From Sporosarcina luteola (lineage in GTDB: Bacteria; Bacillota; Bacilli; Bacillales_A; Planococcaceae), in assembly GCF_007991495.1 (NCBI RefSeq), contig NZ_BJYL01000041.1:1-36329 (forward strand): a DNA stretch of 36,329 nucleotides, in the 5' to 3' direction. Below the pieces are notes generated by a model. It worked only from the letters and a program-made list of their open reading frames with translations, did no database searches and had not been told where the DNA came from. This document shows positions 9,184-17,344 of this stretch, piece by piece. A program made the position numbers and the translations under genes. How positions within the stretch are numbered: position 1 is the first letter of the stretch; every line of letters starts with the position of its first letter.

Positions 9184-9753
9184 TTATTGGCCATATCCTT
9201 TTTCTTCCTCTTCGGCAACCGCCTTCGTTGCATGCACAGTGCCGAAAGGATGGTGAGGCGGGGCGTAAATCGTATAAAGCTTCAGCGGCGTCGGTCCCGT
9301 ATTCGTCACGTTATGCCAAGTTCCTGCCGGTACGACAATAGCGGAATTCACCGTCGCGTTCCTGACAAAGTTCAAGTTGTCTTTGCTCGGCCCCATTTGA
9401 ACAAGTCCTTGCCCTTCCTCGATGTAGAGGAATTGGTCTGTATCCGGATGGATCTCTAAGCCAATATCATCACCGACATTGATGCTCATTAACGTTACCT
9501 GAAGATGCTTCCCGGTCCACCAAGCAATGCGGTAATTATTGTTCTGCCTCGAAGCCGCCCTCATATTCACAACGAATGGGTTGGCACCATAATCTCGCAG
9601 AGGGATCGGCATCATTTCGCCCGGCCGCCAATCGATATTCGGCGATCCCCATTGCATCGGCTGTCCTTGCGGAAAAGGCATCGGCATATAATAATAAGGT
9701 GGCATCGAAGGAATGTAATAGATCGTTCTCAATCCTTTCATCGTCTTGATCAC
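9184..9753 (-). CDS. cupin domain protein
   Basis: A 189-residue single-domain cupin. The first 60 residues hold a Pro/Tyr/Met-rich stretch (SMPPYYYMPMPFPQG). The beta-barrel follows, with metal-ligand-like residues in LEIHPDTDQFLYIEEGQG and VPAGTWHNVTNTGPTPL. It resembles small cupins of Bacillales such as B. subtilis YrkC; the substrate and the metal are unknown. The start is a GTG at 9753, eleven bases after GGGGGA; an ATG four codons later is an alternative. It follows the M23 peptidase gene by 76 bp on the same strand, with a hairpin in between, so co-transcription may be partial. Confidence 0.8.
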   Translation of the reverse strand: MIKTMKGLRTIYYIPSMPPYYYMPMPFPQGQPMQWGSPNIDWRPGEMMPIPLRDYGANPFVVNMRAASRQNNNYRIAWWTGKHLQVTLMSINVGDDIGLEIHPDTDQFLYIEEGQGLVQMGPSKDNLNFVRNATVNSAIVVPAGTWHNVTNTGPTPLKLYTIYAPPHHPFGTVHATKAVAEEEEKGYGQ

Positions 9754-9781
9754 TTTATCTTATGTCCCCCGCCTTTAACAG

Positions 9782-9824
9782 GTGCCAGCTATCCGCCTAT
9801 CCTTAACATGCGGTTGGCTGGCAC
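9782..9824 (-). terminator. inverted repeat after the M23 peptidase gene
   Basis: GTGCCAGC (9782-9789) and GCTGGCAC (9817-9824) form an 8-bp stem with a 27-nt loop just past the peptidase stop. Only a short T stretch follows, so it is a weak or partial terminator. Confidence 0.45.
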
Positions 9825-9829
9825 TGTTG

Positions 9830-10735
9830 TCATTTCCCCGTTCTCATCAAGCTATTCCTCGTCAAAAATCTATCCTCGAATACAATCGGCACACCTACAC
9901 CATCCAATTCGGCATGGATATGCAAATGCGGTTCGGTCGTATTTCCTGAGTTGCCGATCCTTCCGAGCAGCCGCCCCGTCTTCACCTCATCACCTTCCGT
10001 TACGGCGACACTTCCCTCCTGCATATGCGCGATATAAATCATCGCTTCGTGCTGTTCGCATATTAAGGCGACATAGTTCCCTTCAGGATTTTCCGGATTT
10101 GATTCGGGAGGGTTCAAGTCAGGCAAGTCATTTCTTGCTTCGATGACTTTTCCATTGCACGGGCTATAGAGATCATCCCCGAAGATAGCGTATTTCGTTA
10201 ATTCCTCCGGATAAAGTCCATTTGCACGGATTCCTAATTTATTCAACTTCAAGACGTCCAACGCATATTGCTGACTTTCATACGCATGATGGTAATTCAT
10301 TTGCACGCTATTTCCGCCTTGTCCGACATAGTACGTACCTTGTTTCATCGGAAATGTCAGGTTAATCGCTTCTTCATTGACTGAGTAACTTGGGAAAACA
10401 AATGCATTATAGGCACCGAATACGACGAGAAGCAATGCATAAATACCAATCGTCGACTTTTGATTTTTTGTATACTTCATTCTGAACGGCAAGTCTCGCA
10501 CCTTCTTCAATGAAATGAAGAAAGCTACGATGAAAAGGACGAGCCATAAATAGCGGAAGTAATAACCGACCCAGCTCCAATTACCTGCTTGAAACAGCCA
10601 AACAAGCAGGACTGCAGTCGTAAGTGCATCCAACATCCACTCAAGCTTTGTCTTAAATGCGGCCTTCCACAGGACCGAGATGAAAACGGCTGGCAGCACT
10701 ATGAGCATCGCTATCGTATAAATGATTCCGAACAT
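9830..10735 (-). CDS. membrane-anchored M23 family metallopeptidase-like protein
   Basis: A 301-residue protein with about four N-terminal membrane segments (roughly 1-25, 35-50, 55-80, 95-115) and an extracellular C-terminal M23 (LytM/peptidoglycan endopeptidase) domain. The C-terminal motif GNSGNTTEPHLHIH supplies the HxH metal ligand and HMQ a further His. The first zinc motif is less clear: the segment around QQYALD sits where HxxxD is expected, preceded by a double His. Activity on peptidoglycan is therefore probable but not certain. The start follows GGAGGATAAAAG, which overlaps the stop of the HAD gene, so the two are translationally coupled. Confidence 0.8.
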   Translation of the reverse strand: MFGIIYTIAMLIVLPAVFISVLWKAAFKTKLEWMLDALTTAVLLVWLFQAGNWSWVGYYFRYLWLVLFIVAFFISLKKVRDLPFRMKYTKNQKSTIGIYALLLVVFGAYNAFVFPSYSVNEEAINLTFPMKQGTYYVGQGGNSVQMNYHHAYESQQYALDVLKLNKLGIRANGLYPEELTKYAIFGDDLYSPCNGKVIEARNDLPDLNPPESNPENPEGNYVALICEQHEAMIYIAHMQEGSVAVTEGDEVKTGRLLGRIGNSGNTTEPHLHIHAELDGVGVPIVFEDRFLTRNSLMRTGK

Positions 10736-10738
10736 CTT

Positions 10739-11404
10739 TTATCCTCCATTCTTTAATCGATCGCTGATTTCTGATAAACAGTCCACAACGCAAGCCGCTT
10801 CAAACTGTTCTTCCCCCGCATTTCTTTTCCACACGCCAATCATACCTGCGGCCATCGATGCCTCCACGTCATTTACCGGGTGGTCCCCCACAAATAGACA
10901 GTGAACTGGCTCTACGCCCAATCGGTTCGCGGCTCGCATGAAAATTTCACGTCCCGGTTTCTTGATGCCTTCCTCTTGGGATATTAAAACTTCATCAAAA
11001 AACGGTCGGATGCCAAGTGCGTCTATATTGCCATTTTGAAATGAAGTTCGGCCATTCGTGATCATACCTAGCTTCAACCCTTGATCCTTTAGCGCTTTCA
11101 ACGTTTCAACTGCGTATGGATATGGGATACAAAAGCGGTAAAATTCTTGAATATATTCCTCCAATAAATCCACATACGAGCATTCAATTTGAAATTCATC
11201 AATCAATTGCTTATACACTTCGTCCTTCCACACATAACCGCCACAATCATATTCCACAAACTTTTCAACGAACACCTCTTTTGGAATATGACTTAAAGCA
11301 TCCTGCCGTACGTCATATTGGTAATGAATAAATTGCAAAAGCGATGCATCACGGTTCAATAGTGTTCCATCTAAATCGAATATCACTGCTTGAATCAAAG
11401 CCAA
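10739..11404 (-). CDS. HAD family hydrolase
   Basis: A 221-residue haloacid dehalogenase-type phosphatase (subfamily IA). All four motifs are visible: FDLDGTLL near the N-terminus with the nucleophile Asp, ITNG with its Thr, the Lys in GIKKPG, and GDHPVNDV. A helical cap follows motif I. I chose the TTG at 11404, seven bases behind GGGGAG; the product then begins MALIQAVIFDLDGT as in its relatives. A GTG at 11428 would add eight residues containing the ribosome binding site itself. The substrate could be a small phosphorylated metabolite. It is the first gene of the run with the M23 peptidase. Confidence 0.88.
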   Translation of the reverse strand: MALIQAVIFDLDGTLLNRDASLLQFIHYQYDVRQDALSHIPKEVFVEKFVEYDCGGYVWKDEVYKQLIDEFQIECSYVDLLEEYIQEFYRFCIPYPYAVETLKALKDQGLKLGMITNGRTSFQNGNIDALGIRPFFDEVLISQEEGIKKPGREIFMRAANRLGVEPVHCLFVGDHPVNDVEASMAAGMIGVWKRNAGEEQFEAACVVDCLSEISDRLKNGG

Positions 11405-11553
11405 TGGTCTCTCCCCTTTCAACTGCACAGTTTCTAAAACGCTTTATTCATAAGCATTGTATGGAAACTAACTATACGTTAGAGGATTCTTAAAGTTTCA
11501 TCGAGAATATGCCAACCCATGCCTTTAGTAAATCAATTAGTATCAGATTTTTA

Positions 11554-11582
11554 TTGTTATATGAATCATAATAGTGTACGAT
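11554..11582 (+). promoter_or_regulatory. promoter of the padR-HAAS pair
   Basis: TTGTTA (11554-11559) and TACGAT (11577-11582) are 17 bp apart and 29 bp before the start codon. Both match the sigma-A consensus at four of six positions. PadR regulators usually repress their own promoter, but I could not define an operator here. Confidence 0.45.
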
Positions 11583-11611
11583 GCATAGTATAAGAAGACG
11601 AGGTGATAACA

Positions 11612-11959
11612 ATGGGACCATTATTAGAGACATTCACAACGGAATTAAGGAGAGGCACATTAACTCTCGCTGTATTGAGTCAATTGCGGACGCCTCAATA
11701 TGGATATTCATTAGTCCAACGTCTTGAAAGAGCCGGGGTAGCCATTGAACAAAGCACGTTATATCCGTTGCTTCGCCGATTGGAGAAACAGGAACTTTTA
11801 ACGAGCAGTTGGGACACAACGGAAAGCAGACCGCGAAAGTATTACGTCATTAGTGAGTATGGGAGTGAAATTTATGAGCAATTGAAAAAGGAATGGGAAA
11901 CGATGACATTTGAACTGAAAACATTATTGAAAGGAGATGAGAATGATGAAACTGATTGA
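11612..11959 (+). CDS. PadR family transcriptional regulator
   Basis: A 115-residue winged-helix regulator. The family pattern is plain: RRGTLTLAVLSQL, then YGYSLVQRL, the recognition region STLYPLLRRLEK, and the wing ending in RPRKYYVISEYG, with a short C-terminal dimerisation helix. Such proteins repress a neighbouring membrane or efflux gene until a ligand binds. The ATG at 11612 follows GAGGTG by six bases; a GTG at 11603 lies inside that site and is not used. Its end overlaps the next gene, a HAAS-domain membrane protein, a pairing common in Bacillales. Confidence 0.92.
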   Translation: MGPLLETFTTELRRGTLTLAVLSQLRTPQYGYSLVQRLERAGVAIEQSTLYPLLRRLEKQELLTSSWDTTESRPRKYYVISEYGSEIYEQLKKEWETMTFELKTLLKGDENDETD

Positions 11960-12953
11960 AGCCTATGTCTATGAAGTGACAAGAAGACTGCCGGAAAAAT
12001 CACGGAATGATATCGCCCTCGAACTCAGATCTACGATCGAGGATATGCTGCCCGAAAACTTTACCGAGGAAGAGGAAATGGATGTTCTTTCAACGCTTGG
12101 CGATCCCGCGCGTCTCGCTGCAAGCTATCGTGACACACCGATGTATTTGATTGGCCCAAAAGTATACGATGCTTATATGTGGACGATGAAGATGATTATC
12201 CCTTGGGTTATTTTAATTACCGTTTTAGTTCATGTCGTTGAAACGATTGTCCTTTTTTCGGGCGAAGAAAGCATACTCTCTGTTGTGATAAAAAGCTTTG
12301 GTATTATCATCGCCAATATCATACATGTGCTTATTCAAACCTTCTTTTGGATCACCATCGTGTTTATTTTCATTGAAAGAATTGGCATGGCAAAAAGCAA
12401 TGGCTCGATTACAATGTTTGGTACAGAGTGGACTCCCGAACAATTGAAGCATGTCCACGTCCTCCCAAAGAAAAAGGCAATTCCACGAGGCGAGGTAATT
12501 TTCGGTTTAGTTTGGACAGTGATTTGGGTCGTTCTTTATATAAATGCTGACCATATTGCCGGCGTCTATCGATCAATAGATGGTGAAGGGCTACAAATGA
12601 TGATGCCCGCTCTTAATCAAGAGGTGTTAATGTCATACTTGCCTATCGTTTTGCCATTTGCCCTACTTGAAATTGGCGTAGCGCTCTTTAAATGGAAAGA
12701 ACGACAGTGGACAATGAGGCTCGTAACTGTAAATGCCGTCATTAAAGTATTCAGCGTCGTCGTCTTGACGATTATCGCTACCAATCCCACACTCCTCAAC
12801 GAAGCAATGATTCCTTATTTAGCAACCGAATTGGAAATCAATTTATCCTCAGTTCACAACTTTTTCGATTGGGCGGTATGGACTGTCATCGCAGTTATTA
12901 TCGTGACGACTGTAATTGAAATCTACGACAGCTATCGGAAGGCGAAAGCTTGA
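11943..12953 (+). CDS. HAAS domain-containing membrane protein
   Basis: A protein of about 336 residues. The N-terminal 70 residues form the helical HAAS domain (LIEAYVYEVTRRLPEKSR, then ELRSTIEDML and LGDPARLAASYR), which is linked to PadR regulators. About six membrane segments follow. The start is an ATG at 11943 or 11946, behind AAGGAG at 11931-11936; sequence alone does not decide between them. It overlaps padR by 17 bases, so the pair is coupled. It may sense or transmit a membrane state to the PadR protein, which is inference from family context. The terminator at 12977 ends the unit. Confidence 0.85.
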   Translation: MMKLIEAYVYEVTRRLPEKSRNDIALELRSTIEDMLPENFTEEEEMDVLSTLGDPARLAASYRDTPMYLIGPKVYDAYMWTMKMIIPWVILITVLVHVVETIVLFSGEESILSVVIKSFGIIIANIIHVLIQTFFWITIVFIFIERIGMAKSNGSITMFGTEWTPEQLKHVHVLPKKKAIPRGEVIFGLVWTVIWVVLYINADHIAGVYRSIDGEGLQMMMPALNQEVLMSYLPIVLPFALLEIGVALFKWKERQWTMRLVTVNAVIKVFSVVVLTIIATNPTLLNEAMIPYLATELEINLSSVHNFFDWAVWTVIAVIIVTTVIEIYDSYRKAKA

Positions 12954-12976
12954 AAGTGATAACTATTAAAGCTCAA

Positions 12977-13010
12977 AGAAGCCAACCAAAAACTAATTTG
13001 GTTGGCTTCT
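12977..13010 (+). terminator. hairpin after the HAAS gene
   Basis: A perfect 14-bp stem AGAAGCCAACCAAA / TTTGGTTGGCTTCT has a 6-nt loop. It lies 24 bp after the stop of the HAAS gene. Confidence 0.8.
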
Positions 13011-13027
13011 CCGATGATTGGAAGAAC

Positions 13028-13146
13028 AAAAGCGGAGGGCGCTTGCTCAGCTGCGACAGGCATAAGGCGGATTTGCGAAACGGCGCTCTTTGCCGTGCAG
13101 CAGAGACGACTTATGACCCAAGCAGCTAGCGCCCGGAGCTAGACGA
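13028..13146 (+). repeat. interspersed repeat, copy 1
   Basis: About 119 bp begin AAAAGCGGAGGGCGC and end GGAGCTAGACG. The element shares blocks with the inverted copy at 25451-25568: AAAAGCGGA, GGCATAAG/AGCATAAG, GGCGCTCTTTGCC, CTTATGACC, GGGGCTAG/GCAGCTAG and GCTAGAC. Internal arms (CAGCTGC with GCAGCT; CATAAG with CTTATG; GGGCGCT with AGCGCCC) would fold the transcript into a long hairpin. From memory similar elements are frequent between genes in Bacillales. Confidence 0.75.
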
Positions 13147-13186
13147 ACAGAAAAAGCACCCAATAATAGTTTGGATGCTTCCTCTG

Positions 13187-14428
13187 CTATACTTCTTCAC
13201 GATCTCTTACCCATTTCAAATCACTGCCCGCCGGATTTTGGAAGATGCGGAGCCCGAACTCCCCTGCAACAGCGAATAGATGGTCAAAAATGTCGGCTTG
13301 GACCGTTTCATAGACAGCCCATTGCGTACTGTTTGTAAAGGCGTATATTTCAAGCGGCAGTCCGGTCTCTCCAGGCGCAAGCTGGCGTACCATTAATGTC
13401 TTGCCCTTATGAATACCAGGGTGACGTTGAAGGTATTGATCAATATACGCCCTGAAAACGCCGATATTCGTCAACGCCCTTCCATTTACGATATTGCTGC
13501 GGTCAATCTTATTCGTATTGTTATATGCCTCGATTTCCCGTTCGCGCGCAACGATGTAGTCCGAGAGATAATCAATTTGCTTATAATGCTCAATCATTTC
13601 CGTCGTGCAAAAAGTAATGCTCGTCACATCAATATACAATGCACGCTTCAACTGCCTGCCGCCGGATTCCTGCATCCCTCGCCAGTTGATGAATGAATCC
13701 GAAATGAGAGCATAGCTCGGAATCATCGTCACCGTCTGGTCGAAGTTCCGCACCTTCACCGTATTCAACGAAATATCGATAACATCTCCATTGGCGCCGT
13801 ATTTCGGCATTTCAATCCAGTCGCCGACCCGCACCATATCTGTCGCGGAAAGCTGTACACCCGCCACTAATCCAAGCAGTGAATCTTTGAACACTAACAT
13901 GAACACTGCCGAAAGAGCACCAATTCCACTAAGCAAAATTGCTGGATTTTTCCCCATCAAATTCGCAATCACTAAAATTGTTCCGATGATGATGATGACA
14001 ATCTTTGCAACTTGAATATATCCTTTGATCGGCTTCGTTTTCGAGATTTCATACGTTTGGTATATATCATTGAATACACTTAATAATCGATTGATGACGC
14101 CGAACGCGACAATCATCATATACGTCAACGCCAACGTTTCAATCGCGACCCGATACGTTGGGAAAGAGGTAGCGAAAGAATAAATGATGATCGCAGGAAC
14201 AAAGTGAGACAGTCTCCGGAGCACCTTTCGCTCCAATAGAATATCGCCCCACTTCAATTTATGCTTGTTAATAATATGGGTAATGAATCGGATAATCACT
14301 TTTTTTGTAATCCAATTTGCGATGAAACAAAGGAGCGTGATGAACGTGACAAGGATGATAAATGAAAACGTATCAACCCAAGCCTCATCCACTCCATAAC
14401 TTACTAGTCGGTTACGAATAAAAACCAT
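13187..14428 (-). CDS. YbdG/MscS-type mechanosensitive channel
   Basis: A 413-residue inner-membrane channel of the MscS superfamily, closest in layout to E. coli YbdG (MscM-like). It has about five membrane segments, a pore-lining last helix around LLSGIGALSAVFMLVFKDSLLG, then the beta domain with GVQLSATDMVRVGDWIEM, and a soluble C-terminal domain to residue 413. Such channels release solutes under hypo-osmotic shock, and YbdG has a modest conductance role. The ATG follows GGAGGAGG closely. A TATAAT-like -10 upstream suggests its own promoter. Confidence 0.92.
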   Translation of the reverse strand: MVFIRNRLVSYGVDEAWVDTFSFIILVTFITLLCFIANWITKKVIIRFITHIINKHKLKWGDILLERKVLRRLSHFVPAIIIYSFATSFPTYRVAIETLALTYMMIVAFGVINRLLSVFNDIYQTYEISKTKPIKGYIQVAKIVIIIIGTILVIANLMGKNPAILLSGIGALSAVFMLVFKDSLLGLVAGVQLSATDMVRVGDWIEMPKYGANGDVIDISLNTVKVRNFDQTVTMIPSYALISDSFINWRGMQESGGRQLKRALYIDVTSITFCTTEMIEHYKQIDYLSDYIVAREREIEAYNNTNKIDRSNIVNGRALTNIGVFRAYIDQYLQRHPGIHKGKTLMVRQLAPGETGLPLEIYAFTNSTQWAVYETVQADIFDHLFAVAGEFGLRIFQNPAGSDLKWVRDREEV

Positions 14429-14460
14429 TTGTCCTCCTCCGAATTATGAATGTAGAGGAC

Positions 14461-14519
14461 ATTATAACATAGGGTGAGAGGCACCGACATAATTCTGAAT
14501 TGAGTCGGTGCCTCTCACC
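14461..14519 (-). promoter_or_regulatory. long hairpin with a possible promoter of the channel gene
   Basis: A perfect 16-bp stem (GGTGAGAGGCACCGAC at 14473-14488 with its complement at 14504-14519) has a 15-nt loop that contains a smaller AATTC/GAATT stem. It starts one base after the stop of the minus-strand membrane gene and probably terminates that transcript, although the T-run is weak. TATAAT (14461-14466, minus) next to it may be the -10 for the channel gene. Confidence 0.55.
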
Positions 14520-14520
14520 A

Positions 14521-15018
14521 TTAAACAGCATCCTCTGCCATATATCTCCTGATGGTCCGGTAATAAACAAAGTACTGCCCAATCGCAAGCAACAGCAATG
14601 CGTTCAGCATCCCGAACTTCCCAATCGGTAAAATCAAATACATTGTTGCAAGAAGCGGTAGTGCAACTGTGAAGTAAGAATAGGCTTTCTGTGTCGCGCG
14701 TCTCGTAACCTCTTCAAACAACTCGTCATCCGCCATATATTCCTGCGGTTTAAACGACGTGAATTTCATCTGATGATCTGGATTGCGTTTGTTATGTTGA
14801 TGGAGTTTCCATTTAAATAAAATCATATAGAAAACCAACACAGCAAGCCAAGCGGCCATGTACCAAAAACTGTCCCCCTCTAAAGTAAATTGAAAAATAA
14901 AGCTATCCGTGCTCTTTGCATAGTCCGCAGTGAACCCAATTATCGTCGTAAGAGCGATCAGCAATACTATAAACCCCATTTGCCATAACGGATACGAATA
15001 CCTCATATCGCCTTTCAT
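14521..15018 (-). CDS. membrane protein paired with XRE regulator
   Basis: A 165-residue protein with about four membrane segments (near 12-32, 50-70, 110-130 and 130-150) and a polar middle stretch. I do not recognise the family. Small membrane proteins like this are often encoded directly after a short XRE regulator in Bacilli. The ATG at 15018 follows GGGGAGG by six bases and lies one base past the regulator's stop, so translation is coupled. An alternative upstream start at 15078 would run inside the regulator gene in another frame and is unlikely. Function is unknown; a membrane stress or transport role is a guess. Confidence 0.8.
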   Translation of the reverse strand: MKGDMRYSYPLWQMGFIVLLIALTTIIGFTADYAKSTDSFIFQFTLEGDSFWYMAAWLAVLVFYMILFKWKLHQHNKRNPDHQMKFTSFKPQEYMADDELFEEVTRRATQKAYSYFTVALPLLATMYLILPIGKFGMLNALLLLAIGQYFVYYRTIRRYMAEDAV

Positions 15019-15019
15019 T

Positions 15020-15223
15020 TCATTCCTCCCCTTCCAACCAAAATACTTCATTAATGTCACACTGGAGTGCCTGTGCAATTTTCAGAGCCAACGTGACAGA
15101 TGGTGAAAACTCCCCTTTTTCAATAAAACCGATCGTCTGCCGCGTGACGCCGACCATTTTGGCAAGATTGCTTTGCGTAAACTCATGGCGAGCACGCAGC
15201 TCCCGAACCTTGTTTTTCAGCAT
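15020..15223 (-). CDS. small XRE family HTH regulator
   Basis: A 67-residue protein that is almost entirely one helix-turn-helix domain: KVRELRARHEFTQSNLA, recognition region VTRQTIGFIEKGEFSP, then ALKIAQALQCDINEVFW. This is the YgzD/YozG-like class of very short XRE regulators, which usually control their own operon. RBS and start: TAGGAGGAATTAAC before the ATG. A TTTACA and overlapping TATACA/TACATT lie just upstream as promoter elements. It is transcribed with the membrane protein that follows. Confidence 0.9.
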   Translation of the reverse strand: MLKNKVRELRARHEFTQSNLAKMVGVTRQTIGFIEKGEFSPSVTLALKIAQALQCDINEVFWLEGEE

Positions 15224-15312
15224 GTTAATTCCTCCTACTCATAATGTATACTATTCCTAACATGGTGTAAAGTATTATTAACATTACGTTATTAATTATT
15301 AACAATGAAATG

Positions 15313-15348
15313 AAAAATCCCGAACCAGATCAGACCAAGGTTCGGGAT
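15313..15348 (-). terminator. terminator of the thiamine operon
   Basis: ATCCCGAACC (15317-15326) and GGTTCGGGAT (15339-15348) form a 10-bp stem, followed by TTTTTC on the minus strand, 20 bp past the thiW stop. Confidence 0.85.
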
Positions 15349-15367
15349 AGGTTCTATTATGTTGTAA

Positions 15368-15862
15368 CTACAAACTCTGCAATCTCTTGCCTGCGGGCAT
15401 GCTTTGCAGCCGAACCGCAACTACGACGCCGATTACTGCCCCGCTTACGCTGGAAACGACAAAAGGGGGCATGAAGAAAAATGCGGTGACGGTCGTGCCC
15501 ATGAGAATCGCGGCGTAAGGGACAGCAAAGAGGGATGCAATGATTCCGGTGCCGATGACTTCACCAACAGCAGCCAGCCAAGCCCTGCCCGACTGCTTAT
15601 ACAACAGCCCCGCGAGCGCAGCGCCAATCATCCCACCCGGGAAAGCAAGCAACGAGCCGGTGCCCGTCAATATACGGACTAAACCGGTCATGAATGCAAT
15701 GATGACGGCGGGAACTGGTCCCAATAGAATCGCAGAGATGACATTGACCGCATGCTGAATTGGATAAGCCCGGGCAATCCCTGCCGGAAAAGAAACGAAT
15801 ACGGAACCGGCTACCGCGATGGCAGTGAACACAGTCATAAGGACGAGTTTTCGTGTATTCAT
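15368..15862 (-). CDS. thiW: ThiW, ECF transporter S component for a thiamine precursor
   Basis: A 164-residue membrane protein with five to six hydrophobic segments, matching ThiW. This is a substrate-binding component of energy-coupling factor transporters, thought to import the thiazole precursor of thiamine. The N-terminal motif with FPAGIARAYPIQHAVNVIS and the GTGSLLAFPGGMIGA loop are typical. It would need the shared EcfA/EcfA'/EcfT module, which is not in this window. It overlaps thiE by four bases and is the last gene of the salvage operon, consistent with supplying the thiazole for ThiM. Confidence 0.9.
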   Translation of the reverse strand: MNTRKLVLMTVFTAIAVAGSVFVSFPAGIARAYPIQHAVNVISAILLGPVPAVIIAFMTGLVRILTGTGSLLAFPGGMIGAALAGLLYKQSGRAWLAAVGEVIGTGIIASLFAVPYAAILMGTTVTAFFFMPPFVVSSVSGAVIGVVVAVRLQSMPAGKRLQSL

Positions 15863-16518
15863 CGAACCGCGCGCCTCCCATACATCGAGCGTAAGGCCGC
15901 TTTCCTCAGTCGTCTTGCCGCCAGTTCCGGGTCCATGGCCGTTGCAATAGCGGAAATGACAGATAACCCAGAGGCACCCGCCTCGAAAACAGCATCGGCG
16001 TTTTCAGCTGTAATACCGCCGATTCCTACGATCGGCAAATCCGGAAAAAGCTTTCCGACTACCGTAATCATCGTCGTACCTGCAACCGGCTTCGCGTCAT
16101 CCTTCGAGCTCGTCTGATAGACTGGCCCCATGCCGACATAATCTGCCCCATCCATCATCGCTCTCCTCGCCTCTTCCACTGTATGGACTGAAACGCCAAC
16201 GATTTTATCCGCTCCAATCTTTTCTCGGGCAAATCGCGCCTCAGCATCATCCTGTCCGACATGGACGCCGTCCGCATCCATTTCAAGCGCCAGATCGACG
16301 TCATCATTAACGATGAACGGAACGCCGAATTGCCGGCATAATCGTTGGCAGCTTTCAGCAAATGCCCTCTTTTCCATCCCAACGAGTGCACGAGGACCTT
16401 TTTCACGGAACTGGAAGCAAGTGACTCCGCCTTTTAAGGCATCTTCCAGAACGGACAATGGTTTTTCCGCATTCATTGAACCCATAATGAAGTAAAGTGT
16501 CAGGTCAGTTTTTCCCAA
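15859..16518 (-). CDS. thiE: thiamine-phosphate synthase
   Basis: A 219-residue TIM-barrel enzyme that joins HMP-pyrophosphate and thiazole phosphate to give thiamine phosphate. Family signatures are QFREKG, PFIVNDDVDLALEMDADGVHVGQ, VGVSVHT, DYVGMGPVYQTSSK and GIGGI near the C-terminus. The start is a TTG at 16518, eleven bases after GGAAGGA, giving a product that includes the conserved YFIMGS strand. The later ATG at residue 12 would cut that strand. It overlaps thiD by 14 bases and thiW by 4. Confidence 0.95.
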   Translation of the reverse strand: MGKTDLTLYFIMGSMNAEKPLSVLEDALKGGVTCFQFREKGPRALVGMEKRAFAESCQRLCRQFGVPFIVNDDVDLALEMDADGVHVGQDDAEARFAREKIGADKIVGVSVHTVEEARRAMMDGADYVGMGPVYQTSSKDDAKPVAGTTMITVVGKLFPDLPIVGIGGITAENADAVFEAGASGLSVISAIATAMDPELAARRLRKAALRSMYGRRAVR

Positions 16519-17344
16519 TTAATTCAACGTCCTTCCGTTGCTCTTTGCCACGCAATCTTAGCGCAGCATGGTTTGTCGGCCCGTGTCCTTTGCCTAGTGA
16601 AATGCCGTCTGCAATCGCCGCATGAATAAAATGTTTCGCGGCCAAGACGGCATCGGCCATCGGGACACCTTTTGCAAGTTCGGCCGTAATGGCAGCCGCA
16701 AACGTGCAGCCCGTGCCGTGCGTATCTTTCGTATTGATTCGTAGGCTCTTCATGAGGAATTGCTCGCCGCTTGCCGACATGAATAAATCCTCCGCGAAAA
16801 GCGTATCTTCCCGGTGTCCGCCTTTTAACAGCACTGCGTCCGTTCCCATTTCTAATAACCGATTCGCGGCACTCTCCATATCTTTCATCGTTTTAATCGG
16901 CATTCCAACCAACACTTCCGCCTCGGGAATATTTGGCGTCAGAAGCGAAGCCAACGGAAGAAGACGCTCCTTCAATGCAGCAATTGCAGTATGGCGAAGA
17001 AGCGAAGCGCCGCCTTTTGCAATCATGACAGGATCAATGACGAGTGGGAATACCGGGTATCGGGACAACGTAGTTGCGACTGCTTCAATAATTTCTGCAG
17101 AAAACAGCATTCCTGTTTTGGCAGCTCCGACAGAAAAGTCATTTAGCACCGCTTCAATCTGGGCGGTGACAATATCCGTTTCTATCGGCTGGACCGCGTG
17201 GACACCCATCGTATTTTGTGCAGTTACCGCCGTCAATGCAGAAGTTCCAAACGTACCAAGTTCCTGGAATGTTTTCAAATCAGCCTGGATGCCTGCCCCG
17301 CCCCCGCTGTCCGAGCCTGCAATCGTAAGCGCAACCGAAGTCAT
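16505..17344 (-). CDS. thiD: bifunctional HMP / HMP-phosphate kinase
   Basis: A 279-residue ribokinase-fold enzyme that phosphorylates hydroxymethylpyrimidine and then its phosphate to the pyrophosphate used by ThiE. The N-terminus has the IAGSDSGGGAGIQADLK substrate loop. The C-terminal half has DTHGTGCTFAAAI with the anion hole and catalytic Cys, and the middle has DPVMIAKGG. Alternative pyridoxal kinase activity exists in relatives, but the operon setting favours the thiamine role. It overlaps thiM by four bases. Confidence 0.94.
   Translation of the reverse strand: MTSVALTIAGSDSGGGAGIQADLKTFQELGTFGTSALTAVTAQNTMGVHAVQPIETDIVTAQIEAVLNDFSVGAAKTGMLFSAEIIEAVATTLSRYPVFPLVIDPVMIAKGGASLLRHTAIAALKERLLPLASLLTPNIPEAEVLVGMPIKTMKDMESAANRLLEMGTDAVLLKGGHREDTLFAEDLFMSASGEQFLMKSLRINTKDTHGTGCTFAAAITAELAKGVPMADAVLAAKHFIHAAIADGISLGKGHGPTNHAALRLRGKEQRKDVELIGKN

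Noticed and set aside
9505..10146. 213-codon plus-strand frame opposite the cupin and M23 genes
   Set aside because: His/Arg/Ser-rich shadow translation with no start signal, opposite two recognisable genes.
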